64,000 nucleotides of DNA from Blastomussa wellsi (GCA_947652115.1 OX393562.1:29587307-29651306); one strand, 5' to 3'. Numbered from the stretch's first letter, positions 12,601 through 22,485 are shown. The notes: a model not told the origin generated them from the letters alone. Translations and numbers: made by a program.

Positions 12601-15600
12601 ATGATGACGAGCTTAGACTGGTGAACGATCTGTTCTACAGCAACAACTACAGCAGGGAACTGAAGGATGTCAGACCAGTGAAGAACAAGAAAGCTGCTAT
12701 TAAAGTTATTTTCGGCATAGCTTACACACAGCTTGTGGAACTGGTGAGTGGAACATTAAAAGAAGACTTCGCATAACATTTGAATGAAGAAATACCCTAT
12801 TCTCTACTTGCACAAATCCCATAATACACCTCTTTTACCCCCCAAAATTTTGCATAATCATTGTTTGCAATTTCTCCTGGGACATGAAGATGTCCCAAGG
12901 GAAATCTAAAACAATGCCTATGCAAATTTTTTGGGGGGTAGAAGCGGTGTATTATGGTATTGTGCAAGTAGAGAATTAAATTTGCGAGTTCGAGTTCAAG
13001 CTAGCCTGCAGTGCATGCGTATTGAAAAAGCTTTTGTTTGCATTGCGGTTATGGCCACCATATTGGACGAGGACCTGGGGACGAGGTTGGAGCACTCGTC
13101 CCCATAGCCCTTTTCGTTTCTCTTAGCCGGCAGGGCCTCGGCTCGAAAAACGAAGGGCTCTGGGAACATACGATTTTCAAAACAATTCGAATTTTTTTAT
13201 TGGCTGTTGAGAAGAAAGAAATCTTAAACGGAAGTCAAAATGTTCGCCGGCCGCCTTGTTACAACACACAACATGTAGAAACATCAATGCTATATACATG
13301 AGGTCCGGAAGTCCTAGAATGTCTCCAGAGCCCTTCGTTTTTCGTGCCAACCTGCCGGCTAAGAAAAACGAAAAGGGCTATGGGGACGAGAATGTCCCGT
13401 CCCTCGAAAGGGGGAAGCCAGTCTCTGTCTTTTATCATATGCGGACGTCGACCTTATACATCTGATGTTTTCCTTCTGATAATGTTTATACTACAGGATG
13501 AAAAGAACCAGGTTCTTGTGAGTAACGTGTGGATACGACAAGTAAGTGATTCATTTGTTGCTGCTCATTTTAGCACCGCTCTGATCGGTTGGCTCAGTTG
13601 GTAAAGCGCCGGACTACCGCGCGGGGTGTCGAGCCCCAGACAGGACCAACACGCAGGGTCGATCTTAAAATAACCTGGGAGAATGTGCTGCCTTGTGCTG
13701 CAAGTGGTTAGACATGCTATAGTCTAAACCGGTAAACCGTAGGGCCGTCTCCTGCAACCCCAGTGTTGTGGTCTGGCCATGTTTCGATAATTGCGTTCGG
13801 AGCAACTACAAACATTTCCTTATTCTTTGTAAACTACGTAATGCTGTCTGGTGAGAGCGTATGGGAATGCGCTATCATCATCATCATCATCATCATCATC
13901 GTCATCGTCGTCATCATCATCTCTTAAAGATCTGTATCCTGATAGTCTGATAATATTGTATTATTGCATTGCTTTAGAAATGGAACAACCACTTGTTACG
14001 TTGGAATTCGTCTGATTATGGCGGAATCAAGTCTATTAACGTGGACCCTAAATTGGTCTGGCTTCCAGATATCGTCCTGTACAACAAGTGAGTGCATCTC
14101 GTTAGAAGAAGATTACGATACTACAGAGGATTCGGACTAAACTGCATGTTTATTTGGTTTCTTGTTGTGCCAAATCCCGGGAGGGGGTGTCCCATATGAG
14201 CCGCCATATGGCACTGGTATTGTTTCTGGTATGATCCTTAGATAGGGTATCGAAATTGTATCGTCTAAAATTCAGTACGTAAATGGCACGTGAAACGAAA
14301 AAGAAACGGTTTATTTATCCCTTAAGAATATTAACGCGAGCAGAGGTCCCTTCGATCTTCCTAGATAAGTAGGAAGATCGAAGGGACCTCTGCTCGCAGA
14401 GTAGAAATAAGGTACCCCGCGAGCAGAGGTCCCTTCGATCTTCCTAGATAAGTAGGAAGATCGAAGGGACCTCTGCTCGCAGAGTAGAAATAAGGTACCC
14501 CGCGAGCAGAGGTCCCTCCGATCTTCCTAGATAAGTAGGAAGATCGAAGGGACCTCTGCTCGCAGAGTAGAAATAAGGTACCCCGCGAGCAGAGGTCCCT
14601 TCGATCTTCCTAGATAAGTAGGAAGATCGAAGGGACCTCTGCTCGCAGAGTAGAAATAAGGTACCCCGCGAGCAGAGGTCCCTCCGATCTTCCTAGATAA
14701 GTAGGAAGATCGAAGGGACCTCTGCTCGCAGAGTAGAAATAAGGTACCCCGCGAGCAGAGGTCCCTTCGATCTTCCTAGATAAGTAGGAAGATCGAAGGG
14801 ACCTCTGCTCGCAGAGTAGAAATAAGGTACCCCGCGAGCAGAGGTCCCTTCGATCTTCCTAGATAAGTAGGAAGATCGAAGGGACCTCTGCTCGCAGAGT
14901 AGAAATAAGGCACCCCGCGAGCAGAGGTCCCTTCGATCTTCGTAGATAAGTAGGAAGATCGAAGGGACCTCTGCTCGCAGAGTAGAAATAAGGTACCCCG
15001 CGAGCAGAGGTCCCTTCGATCTTCGTAGATAAGTAGGAAGATCGAAGGGACCTCTGCTCGCAGAGTAGAAATAAGGTACCCTGCGAGCAGAGGCCCCTTC
15101 GATCTTCCTAGATAAGTAGGAAGATCGAAGGGACCTCTGCTCGCAGAGTAGAAATAAGGTACCCCGCGAGCAGAGGTCCCTTCGATCTTCCTAGATAAGT
15201 AGGAAGATCGAAGGGACCTCTGCTCGCAGAGTAGAAATAAGGTTGACAATTCATGCTTTTCTTAGGCTGGATGAGCTGTGATTATGCAGTGGTTTCGCAA
15301 GACGTCGATGATTTCGTTTCTGCGACATATCGATTCCCGATACTCTTTCGTGTACCAGAAGAAGAATTACACTTAATAAACTATCGATATCAATAATATT
15401 CGACTACAGTTTTTTTTTTTCATTACTTCCACCTAAAACCTACCTAGAGCTGAGCTTCCATGTACCTTATAATAATTGGATCAAAAAGGCGATTAATCAA
15501 ATATTTGTTCTCACATTTTCTCCCCGAAAGTTCCCCCATCGCATATTTTGTTGTTTTCAGTGCAAACACAGGAATAACTAGCGGCAACATGGATCAGTTT

Positions 15601-18600
15601 AAGACCAGGGTAATTCTCTCAAGCGACGGCACCAACACATGGTAAGGTTTTCAGACTTTGAGCCAAAATATAGACAAACTTAATTGGTATAGTGTGGTCA
15701 TTCGGGTGAGAGTAATTCTTAAGAGAACTGCTGTTGGTGATTAACGTTTCAACAACCTGAGCGGAGGTCATCTTCAGAATGAAGTTGACTTCCGATTGGT
15801 TCTTTTTTAAATTGGAAATCCCGGTGTGGGACTGTCACTATCACTCTCTCCCGGTGTGGGACTGTCACGGGGATTCTCGTCGTCTCGCTTGGAGGTGTAA
15901 ATTTCCGATTTTTGGTCTCACTTAGGGTGATCCAGGTAAAACACCAATATTTTAAGCCGTCAAGGTCTCGTTAAGGGTTGCACGCCAAGAAATATAGAAA
16001 TATAAATATTATTTTTGGTATGTTGGTATCTTTTGGTAGCTTTTGTCACGCCCCGATTGGTCAAAATTTCCGACGAACATCCCCGTCTGCTTCTTATGGG
16101 AGCCCCCTGGGGGAAATGATACGAGGGAGGGAGGTCATGATCATAGGCTACCCCTAAGATTTAACTGTCGAGACATCTGTCACCAACAACAGCTATTTTC
16201 AGAACTACTTTAACACGGAAAATCACACCTTGCGAACTACTGATATTCCTTCGATTAACAAACCATCTATCAGAAGGTAACTGGGTGTGGCGTATGAAAT
16301 CAAACAACTGAGTATATTTTGGTGTTTTCACGGTTGCACTTTGAAGATTGATTGTTTTGGGTTATCTATTTTTAGTTCCATCTCCAGTGGGGAGGGAGGT
16401 TTTACAGGGATAGGGCATGAACAAATTGTATTATTTGTATTTTTAATGAGTTCATCACCAAAAAGAAACAATAGATGTGACGGGGCAAAGAAACAGAACT
16501 AGTGTCGCGATTAAAATAGCACCTCTTGCGCACCTCGCCTTTTTTATCTTATGACGACAATTGTGATTAATTTCATTGCGCTTTAGTTGTTTTGATAATT
16601 TTGGTTAGGTATGCTCCTACCATTCTTCGGAGTCGTTGCGCCATAGATATCAAGTTCTTTCCATTCGATGACCAAAAATGTGACCTTCATTTCGGTTCGT
16701 GGACGTATGACGGACTCCGAGTGGATTTAATAAACTCTAGCGCGTCTGTTGACCTGGCTTCTTACATGAAGAGTGGTGAGTTTCAGATGGTGGAAGCTCC
16801 TGCCAAGAGAATTATTGTCAAATACAGGTAAGGAAAGTATTGTTTATGATTATTTCGTGTTATTCCAATGTGTGGCTTCATAGCTCAGTTGGTAGAGCAT
16901 CGCACCGGTATCGCGCAGGTCACGGGTTCGAATCCCATCGAAGCCCTGATTTTTTCAGGCTTCTTTATTCCAATTGCTTAAATTGGAAATTAACTGCGAT
17001 GATCATTAATCATTCTTCACTTTCATCTACATTTTCAGTTCATATATGAATTATTTCATGTACTTTACGTCAAACTGAAGTAAGATGTTCTTACTCCTAA
17101 CGTGATCGAGCTCTCTGGACCTGTATACTTGACGCAATTAAGAGAAATTAAATATAAAGTACAACCTCGTTATATCCGGTCACCAGCTAGCCATAAACTG
17201 GTTGTATTATAAGGTTAAAGCCTCCATTTCTGTCGCATTGAGCGACTGAGAGTATTTTTACTCCTCCATCCTAGTCCATCGCAGGGTTCCCCCCCCCCCA
17301 GCATTAAATTTACTCGAACCCTGGACGAAGAGAGGCGCTGTGAGAGTAAAGTATAGACTACGAGCAGTCCCTTTTTTTCTTAGTCCGTCGAGCGCGAAGC
17401 GAACAATTTGCCGCACGAAACCTGGGAGACGCGCGTCTCCCAGGTTTCGCTCGGGCATTTTTTCGCTTCGCACTCGACGGACTAAGAAAAAAAGGGACTG
17501 CTCGTAGTCTAAGTAAAGTAAAGCCCAAGTAAAGCCTATGAACACAACGCAGTGCCCCGGCCAGGGCTCGAACACGGACCATCTGATCCGGAGTCCACCG
17601 AAACCCAGGCCGTATTAAAGAAGTTCTTTTTTGATGTTTCGAAATAACTTGCCACCGCAAAAATAATAGCAAATAATAGCAAATAAAACCACGGGCATTT
17701 ACATAAGACTACGCTCTTGCTCGGGCCAAAATAATGTGTCCGTTATAACGAGGTGGCTGTATTAACTAATCTTTGTTCTGGTCGTTTTCTACCCAGCTGC
17801 TGTCCGGAGCCTTATCCGAATGTAATCTACACGCTGCACATCAGAAGAAAAGTACTATTCTACTTCAATAATCTGATCGTTCCCTGTTTTCTCATCACGG
17901 CCTTCGCGTTGCTGACCTTTGTTTTACCGCCAAACACGGGGGAGAGAGTAACGCTTGTGATCACCACGCTGCTGGCCATGACTGTGTTCATGCTCATGAT
18001 CGCTGAGAATACGCCAACTACTTCTGACGTCACTCCTTTGATCGGAAAATTTTTCGTTGCCTCCATGGTAGAAATTGGACTGGCACTAATCGCCACCTGT
18101 TTCGTCTTGAACATCTACGAAGCTACTGGACCAAGCTCCGAAGTTCCACAATGGGTGCGCGTTACACTAATCGATATTTTGGCGCCGATTCTTCGCGTCA
18201 CCCGACCCAAACCTAAGCCACAACGAAGATTTAACCCGACCAACTCGAATATCCACTCGTATAGCCCGATATTGCCCGAACACAACGGAAATAATTTGGA
18301 ACTGGATGGAGGCCCAAAGGATGTCCTTGTCATTGCGCCGAAGGTTGGTGACAAGGTACTAACGTCTCGAGACTTTATCAACTCAGTTAATGATAACAAC
18401 ATCCGACATAGGCTTCCGTCATCACAAGACAAGCTTCTGGAAGGGATCAACGTGCTCACTGATCGAGCCAAAGAACAGGAAAAAGAGGAAGAAATCAAGG
18501 AAGAGTGGGAATCTGTGGCTAAGGTTATAGACCGGTTCTTTCTTTTGCTTTTTATTGCAACTGTGGCCATATCGACAGCACTGATTTTCTTACAGAGGCC

Positions 18601-18619
18601 GAGTTATGCCACAATGTAA
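5662..18619 (+). CDS. Nicotinic acetylcholine receptor alpha-type subunit (spliced gene)
   Basis: A Cys-loop ligand-gated cation channel subunit of the plasma membrane. Spliced from the first candidate start exon it has 496 residues, normal for the family. In order: signal peptide, extracellular ligand-binding domain (about 20-240), four membrane helices (M1 about 243-266, M2 274-294, M3 306-330, M4 470-488) and a long, charged M3-M4 loop. Seen directly: the Cys loop C160-C174 with 13 residues between, loop B motif GSWTYDG, loop A motif WLPDIVLYN, and vicinal cysteines C224-C225 in YSCCPEPYP, which define an alpha-type agonist-binding face. M2 is preceded by GER, the glutamate-containing signature of cation-selective channels. 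The residues needed for binding and gating are intact, so it is probably functional. It resembles alpha7-like subunits, but subtype cannot be settled by eye. Confidence 0.93.
6914..7133 (+). CDS. nAChR candidate first exon 1b (signal peptide plus Thr/Ser linker)
   Basis: An ATG opens 73 codons with a hydrophobic core (HVLIAIIWIGM, about residues 18-27), then a Ser/Thr/Pro-rich linker with NATT and NNT glycosylation sequons. The exon ends TTGG|GTACG in phase 1, the same phase as exons 1a and 1c, so it joins exon 2 in frame. This would give the receptor an unusually long, probably glycosylated N-terminal extension ahead of the ligand-binding domain. A sequence almost identical to its KEPTYNNT end recurs near 7620 within a local duplication. 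Confidence 0.6.
7475..7790 (+). repeat. Tandem duplication of about 145 bp in nAChR intron
   Basis: The block starting CCGAGATTTCTAGAAAGC occurs at about 7493 and again at about 7661, both followed by the same sequence through GGCGAAAACAAGAA and GTTTGAGAAGTCCATTT. Between them lies AAGGAACCGACTTACAACAG, nearly the end of coding exon 1b (7105-7127). Only a few substitutions and one small indel separate the copies. Confidence 0.85.
9652..9681 (+). repeat. (AAT)n microsatellite
   Basis: An uninterrupted run of TAA/AAT triplets inside the receptor intron. The short open frames around it are explained by the triplet repeat and have no family features. Confidence 0.9.
10679..10736 (+). CDS. nAChR candidate first exon 1c (signal peptide)
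   Basis: An ATG opens MYRYCLNLFYIIAFITTRV, with a basic-then-hydrophobic start like a signal peptide, followed by GTAG|GTACGC, a plausible phase-1 donor. It therefore splices in frame to exon 2, giving Asp at the junction. It is the candidate nearest exon 2, about 1.85 kb upstream. Support is splice phase and hydrophobicity only. Confidence 0.5.
12201..12270. mobile_element. Short foldback repeat, family copy 1
   Basis: About 70 bp whose ends are inverted: GTCCCCAGAGACC at the left and CTATGGGGAC at the right, with internal CGTTT/AAACG and GCCGGC pairing. Related copies lie at 13099 and 13321. It looks like a tiny non-autonomous hairpin element. Confidence 0.6.
12583..12743 (+). CDS. nAChR exon 2, N-terminal ligand-binding domain
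   Basis: The exon runs from a TACCAG acceptor to a CTG|GTGAGT donor. It encodes 54 residues starting DAVTKSDDDELRLVNDLF and continuing through NYSRELKDVRPV and KVIFGIAYTQLVEL. This matches the N-terminal helix and first beta strands of Cys-loop receptors (pattern: LxxxLFxxYxxxxRPVxN, then VxFGIxxxQLxxV). It enters in phase 1 and leaves in phase 0. Confidence 0.9.
12799..12976. mobile_element. MITE-like element with terminal inverted repeats, copy 1
   Basis: The ends read ATTCTCTACTTGCACAA and, inverted, TTGTGCAAGTAGAGAAT. The inverted match continues inward through CCATAATACACC and the ACCCCCCAAAA tract. An almost identical element sits at 58400-58577. No coding capacity, so it would depend on a transposase supplied elsewhere. 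Confidence 0.85.
13099..13167. mobile_element. Short foldback repeat, family copy 2 (inverted)
   Basis: Starts GTCCCCATAGCCC and ends GGGCTCTGGGAAC around a GCCGGC core, the reverse orientation of the related copies at 12201 and 13321. Confidence 0.55.
13321..13387. mobile_element. Short foldback repeat, family copy 3
   Basis: Runs from GTCTCCAGAGCCCTTCG through GCCGGC to CTATGGGGAC, matching copy 1 in orientation. It lies about 110 bp upstream of receptor exon 3. Confidence 0.55.
13497..13541 (+). CDS. nAChR exon 3, loop D start
   Basis: A 45-base exon between CTACAG and GTAAGTG encodes DEKNQVLVSNVWIRQ, the conserved strand that carries the loop D tryptophan (VWLxQ in the family). Both borders are phase 0. 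A small exon at exactly this place is common in nicotinic receptor genes. Confidence 0.92.
13584..13925 (+). mobile_element. tRNA-derived SINE with (CAT)n tail
   Basis: The 5' part has a polymerase III A-box-like GGCTCAGTTGGTAAAGCG and a degenerate B-box-like GGTGTCGAGCCCC in tRNA spacing. A unique body of about 240 bp follows, then a (CAT/CGT)n tail. This is the architecture of a tRNA-derived SINE, inserted in the intron after receptor exon 3. Confidence 0.7.
13978..14087 (+). CDS. nAChR exon 4, loop A
   Basis: The exon encodes KWNNHLLRWNSSDYGGIKSI followed by NVDPKLVWLPDIVLYN. The WxPDIVLYN segment is the family's loop A with the agonist-binding tyrosine. It ends in phase 2 (AA|GTGAGT), and the split Asn is completed by exon 5. 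Confidence 0.95.
14336..15248. repeat. Array of eleven 83-bp tandem perfect hairpins
   Basis: Each 83-bp unit begins GCGAGCAGAGGTCCC and folds into a 28-bp stem with a 6-base loop (GATAAG), followed by a 21-base spacer ending GGTACCCC. Units start about every 83 bases from 14336 (14336, 14419, 14502 and so on). Variation is limited to single bases: T/C in the stem of units 3 and 5, a C-to-G near the loop of units 8 and 9, and spacer changes. Frames stay open across it because 83 is not a multiple of 3, so any long frame here is an artefact. It lies in the intron between receptor exons 4 and 5. Confidence 0.95.
15561..15641 (+). CDS. nAChR exon 5
   Basis: The exon between TTTTCAG and TG|GTAAGG encodes ANTGITSGNMDQFKTRVILS and SSDGTNTW, the stretch between loop A and the Cys loop. 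It begins by completing a split Asn and ends with a split Trp. The 1.47-kb intron before it holds the array of 83-bp hairpins. Confidence 0.9.
15700..15810 (-). ncRNA. Penelope-like 3' fragment with hammerhead-like core
   Basis: Read on the minus strand the sequence contains CTGAAGATGACC (15777 downward), a GC-rich middle, and GTTGTTGAAACG near 15742. The order CTGANGA ... GAAAC with complementary intervening bases is that of a type I hammerhead core, which is known from Penelope-like element termini. No reverse transcriptase coding is nearby, so this would be a solo fragment. Confidence 0.4.
16609..16827 (+). CDS. nAChR exon 6, Cys loop and loop B
   Basis: The exon encodes 72 residues starting YAPTILRSRC. 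The Cys loop reads C-AIDIKFFPFDDQK-C with 13 residues between the cysteines and the conserved FPFD core. GSWTYDG follows, carrying the loop B tryptophan that contacts agonist by cation-pi interaction. It ends KYS with the Ser codon split in phase 2 (AG|GTAAGG). Confidence 0.96.
16874..16945 (+). tRNA. tRNA-Thr(GGT)-like sequence in nAChR intron
   Basis: 72 bases with GGCTTCA...GAAGCC acceptor ends, A-box TAGCTCAGTTGGTAGAGC and B-box GGTTCGAATCCC. The anticodon loop reads CCGGTAT, giving GGT, with C instead of U at position 33 and mismatches in the anticodon stem. Eukaryotes decode Thr with AGU/CGU/UGU anticodons, so this is more likely a tRNA-derived repeat or pseudogene than a translating tRNA. 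Relatives lie at 49039 and 49189. Confidence 0.55.
17262..17610 (-). mobile_element. tRNA-related SINE copy, split by a foldback element
   Basis: On the minus strand, 17610 to 17511 reads tRNA-like promoter remnants, GAGCCCTGGCCGGGGCACTG and GCGTTGTGTTC, and 17354 to 17262 continues with the tail (AAATTTAATGCTGGGGG, AACCCTGCGATGGACTAGGA). The same body and tail occur at 52488-52687. The two parts are separated by the palindromic insertion at 17355-17510. Confidence 0.65.
17355..17510. mobile_element. Palindromic foldback MITE inserted in a SINE
   Basis: A near-perfect palindrome starting AGACTACGAGCAGTCCC and ending with its reverse complement, centred on the CGCGCG in GAGACGCGCGTCTC near 17433. 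The inverted ends extend one base further on each side (T...A), leaving AGTA on both flanks as a possible 4-bp target duplication. It interrupts an older SINE. Confidence 0.8.
17797..18619 (+). CDS. nAChR terminal exon 7, loop C, M1-M4 and stop
   Basis: The exon opens directly after ACCCAG with CCPEPYPNVIYTL, placing the vicinal cysteines of loop C at the splice border. It carries all four membrane segments: M1 (FYFNNLIVPCFLITAFALL), M2 (VTLVITTLLAMTVFMLMIAE), M3 (FFVASMVEIGLALIATCFVL) and M4 (FFLLLFIATVAISTALIFL). Between M3 and M4 is about 140 residues of cytoplasmic loop rich in Pro, Asn, Lys and Glu, ending in a charged amphipathic segment before M4. The stop is TAA after SYATM. Frames on the opposite strand are shadows. 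Confidence 0.96.
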
Positions 18620-21360
18620 GTGAACTGGGACCAAGAGTTGTCCAAGAGCATTTTGATGAGCTTGCGACTGGTGCCCATTTTCTCCTCTGAGCGTGAGGAG
18701 GCTTGGCTGCATGTCTTTTGCCAAGTTGGATACCATCAACGAAGAAACAATGGTTTGCAACGGGTTTTTAGTAGTTGGCGAAGACTATAGATCCTTTGCG
18801 ATTTATAGTGAAAAAGGAAACAGTTTTCTAACAAAGTGTTTAGATATTGAACAGCCATATAGAGTATTGGAGATTTATACGAAATTATTTACGAGCGGAC
18901 GACAAACAGTACACAACTCAGAGTGGTTGAGTCTTTGGTAAAGAAAGTTGAAGTTTTGATAATCAAAATTAATTTAGGGAAGATACAACGCGATAAGAGT
19001 TAAGAATTGGAATTGAATTCGGGAATTTTGTTTTGAAATGCATTGGTCTGATTTTGCTTGACATTTCCTTGACATTGACATGTATTTTAAAAAATTAACA
19101 GGTCAGAGGTTAGTAAGATTTTTTCTCCAAATAAGATCTCAATTGAAATCATTGTGAAAGACGTGTCACAATGTACCACATTTTGTAACAAGGATTATGA
19201 TTGTGTAGCTTTAATGATTTTTTTAGAATTTCCATGGTGAAGAACAGTTTTGTCAATGGCATTATTAATTTACGTAATTTACCTACTTTGTGTTTTCCTT
19301 GCGATGTGAGTCTTTTTTTGAGAATTTAAAATACACACCAGTTCTTCTCGACCCTGTAAAAGAAACTTTTTTGTTGAGTAACACCTTTAAGCCTTTAAGG
19401 GCTTTGTTTAATATAAAGAATATTATTAAACCAACTTTTATATAAAACAAAAAGTGAATTTTACACCAGAAAACGTTTAACGAAAAACCGCAAACAGCAC
19501 TAGAGGGTTTTGCACTTATCAAAGAAAAGCGAATTTATTTTGATTAAGTGTAGACGCGCCTTAACCTTAGCAATTGCATCGAATTGTAGAAAACATGATG
19601 ACGCAGAACAAGGCGTTTTGTTGTGACTGGTGAAGCCAAACCGACGCCGGAGGATTTTCAACTCTACATAGTAGCCGCAAACAATCCACTTATGGTTTTC
19701 AGTGCTGAAAATTCAACCTAACGGAAAGACGGCTGGCCCGTCTCGACGTTCTAAACTGCCGATTGCTCCGAACAGGCTAGGGTTAGCTTTGGGAATAAAT
19801 AGTATAACCTAATTGAGAAGCTCTTGTTTTGAAGCTATTTTAAACTCGAGCGTTTTTCGGTTTGTCATTTTGGTTTTTAACAAAAATACCGGTTGCATTG
19901 AATTGCTGAAGCGAAAGAAAATTTGTCTTTGATATCAACTCGCTTAGCCAAGACCGACCGTTTCTCTCATTTGTTTCTTTTATTAAAATTTTATAGTTAT
20001 CGATGCATTTTTAACCTTTGACTGACTTTGTAATGATTTGAACCTTTCCCCTAGAATCAATCATTTTCGATGTTATTAGCTAGTCGTTGTGTCGTTTGCA
20101 GTAGCCATTTCTCTTCTACCTTTTGCTTTCTGGTTTATTTTCGCCCCTTAATTTACGAACTAAAAACGAGTGTCCTTTAACTCAGCGGCGTAATCTGTTA
20201 CGGATTTCTTAAAGTTAAGGTTCTTTATCAGTCTCATTTTCCTCAATTTTTCTATCCTTGTTCCTTTATGGTGTTTTTACGAACTCTTCTGTACTTCAGA
20301 TTTCTACCGTAATAACCTACAATTCTGTAAGCTGGCAAAGCTGCGTGCGGCCAAGGATCACACGGATAGGAGACCATGCAAGACCATGTTTGATTGCAAG
20401 GAAATTTGGCCCAAATTTCCATTGTGATGCGCTTTCAACTGCGAATTTGGTAATTGGTGAGGACTTGGGAATAACTTAATTCTCGTGACGTATTTATTTA
20501 TTTATTTTAATTTTCATTGTGTCAAGTACACAGCCAAAGCAGGGTTCATAACATGATGATATTGTTTAAAATAATTATTAGGTGATAATTAAGCCCTGCA
20601 TTCAAGGAGATTAGATTGTAAAATAGAGTTCATAGGAATATAATTAAAGACAATAATTGATTTGAGTCAGTCAGTTTTCTTGTTTTCTTGAGCTGCGACA
20701 TTCGTCTGCGAGTAGTTTGACTGAGCAGTATTCTATTCACACCGGGTCTTACCCTATAAGTTGTGGAGGTATGGCGGCCACTTCCCAAACAAAAGATGCG
20801 CAAGTAAATGCAAGGGAGGGAGGGAGGGAGGGGTGGGAAAAGCGTTCAGGAGATTAGAGCGCATACAACAGGTGTAATAGGGGGATTCACGCTGACGTCA
20901 TTGTTTACCCTTTTCTCATTAGCATACGACTTGGCGTACAGAAGGCAACATGTTAGATATGAATGGACTCCAAACAGTTAAAGAGCTAGTGAAGTTTAGT
21001 ATATGGTGAAAATTTTAGCTCTTTGCGTGCAATATTCAAGGAGAAAATTTCTTTCAAAAAACTCCAAAATTTCTGGGTGGTAAAAGCGCTAATGAGCTCA
21101 TACATTCTTTGTAAAATTTTGAGTTTTCAAACCCGCGTCAGACAAAAAGAATTCAATACATCGAGCTGAAATTCATTGGCAGAGTTAATCGTGCTATGAA
21201 CTTTCAATATTCAGAACTGATTTTTTTGCAGCTCCATCAGAATCTGAATCGCTTATGTTAATGAGGCAAATATTGTAAACAAGGATTCCTTATAGGAAAG
21301 GACGTGTGTTGTAGAATGCTGTAAGCTTGAGCGGACTGACTGAACATCCAGGTTAAAGTA
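18620..21360. other. nAChR 3' UTR and intergenic repeat-rich sequence
   Basis: I see no coding exon that I can support. A candidate polyadenylation signal AATAAA lies at 19794-19799, about 1.2 kb after the receptor stop. A GGGA tandem run is at about 20815-20832. Confidence 0.5.
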
Positions 21361-21583
21361 CTACTATGATCAAATTCTTGGTATTTATATTTTTATATTT
21401 TCGTGCACAATACAAATTTCCTAGATATCTTGCTAAATTTTAATCCATTACAAACTTTAGAAGTCATGTTTTTGGACTTTTATTAATGAGAGTTTACAGC
21501 CGCCATTGCCTAATTTCATATGGGGGGACTGGGTCTGAGTCTGTATATTATGGGATTATTTATGCTCAGAAAGAGCACACCGA
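21361..21583 (+). repeat. Left inverted arm of the tRNA-His composite
   Basis: The segment with ATATCTTGCTAAATTT, AATCCATTACAAAC, TTAGAAGT and GCCGCCATT matches, in reverse orientation, the right flank at about 31850-32020 (there read on the minus strand). A third copy of this end is at about 47960-48140. It also supplies the extra outer part of the left arm of the first palindrome. Confidence 0.75.
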
Positions 21584-21836
21584 GCTTTACAAGATCCTTA
21601 AGTATGGTTCTTATTGGTCTAATATTGAACGAGATACAGCCAACCAAAAACTCCAAAATTTACTAAGAAATATATGGAGTCCGAATAAAAGTGTCCGGCA
21701 ATCCATACATTTCTTAGTAAATTTTCACGTTTTTGAATGGCAATATGATCTCCTTCAATATTGGCCTGATTAACACCAAACTTACGGACTTTGTAATGCT
21801 CGGTGGGTGTGTGTTGAATAATCCCATAATTTACGG
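21549..21836. repeat. Large imperfect palindrome 1 (unit 1)
   Basis: Left arm TTATGGGATTATTTATGC onward and right arm (inverted) TTATGGGATTATTCAACAC onward pair over about 130 bp, meeting around GAGTCCGAATAAAAGTG near 21690. Frames on the two strands therefore encode similar peptides (YGII...EHT...), a symmetry artefact rather than two genes. In units 2-4 the left arm is truncated. Confidence 0.85.
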
Positions 21837-21910
21837 ATTTCGTTACCAGTTCTTCAACCGTACGAAATCGGGCAATTAATTCTCTTTGTTCCAAGGCTTG
21901 GTTGAGAATT

Positions 21911-22312
21911 GGCCATTTTCTAAACGAGCCGGGACTGGGTACAAATAGATTTTTTTTCTTGGTACGAATATTCAATATCGATTGAATTGAAAATGGGGTA
22001 TGTCATCTGAAAGAGCATCCAAAAATTAGTAAATTTACCAAATGTGATGGTTATTGGTTTAAACGCAAAGGCATGGTACACTTTTAAAATAAGAGAGCTT
22101 AGTATGGATTGGAGGACGCCTGTCCCTCCAATCCATACTAACTGTACCGTGCCTTTGGGTTTAAACCAATAACCGTCAAATTTGGTAAATTTACTAATTT
22201 TTGGATGCTTTTTCAGATGACGTGCTCCATTTTTTCAATTCAATCGATATTGCATTTTTGTACCAAAGAGAAATATGTTCGTACCCAGTCCCCTGCTCGT
22301 TTAAAAATGGCT
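21911..22312. repeat. Large imperfect palindrome 2 (unit 1)
   Basis: The arms of about 200 bp start GGCCATTTTCTAAACGAG and end CTCGTTTAAAAATGGCT. They meet at TATGGATTGGAGG ... CCTCCAATCCATA centred near 22119. Copies recur at the same place in units 2-4. Confidence 0.9.
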
Positions 22313-22485
22313 AATCAGATAAACTGATGTAATTTTCTTAAAATACCTCTTTAAAGCTTTTATTCTTTTTTTGTGCAAATTTCTGTACTAATTGATACTA
22401 TAAATGTTGTGGTCGCTTTTACAATGCAAACTGTGTGAAGCTATGTGAACAGCAAATGAATAGAGGGGGTACGTTTCTAAAGAAA

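Noticed and set aside
14336..15248. CRISPR-like array (regular repeats)
   Set aside because: The repeat and spacer are both constant, and the locus is an intron of an animal gene. It is a tandem hairpin satellite.
14776..15249. Long minus-strand open frame of 157 codons
   Set aside because: It lies wholly in the 83-bp hairpin array. The frame cycles through the repeat because the unit length is not divisible by three and no frame has a stop. No signal, domain or splice context.
18115..18570. 151-codon frame opposite the receptor's last exon
   Set aside because: It is antisense to a clearly coding exon with conserved protein sequence on the plus strand, so it is a shadow.
20330..20460. Possible 5S rRNA fragment (GGATAGGAGACC)
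   Set aside because: Only one short stretch resembles 5S rRNA. The internal control region and the rest of the sequence do not match.
21486..21975. Similar peptides on both strands (EHT..YK...N.ANIE..)
   Set aside because: They arise because the DNA is an imperfect palindrome. Two opposed genes are not needed.
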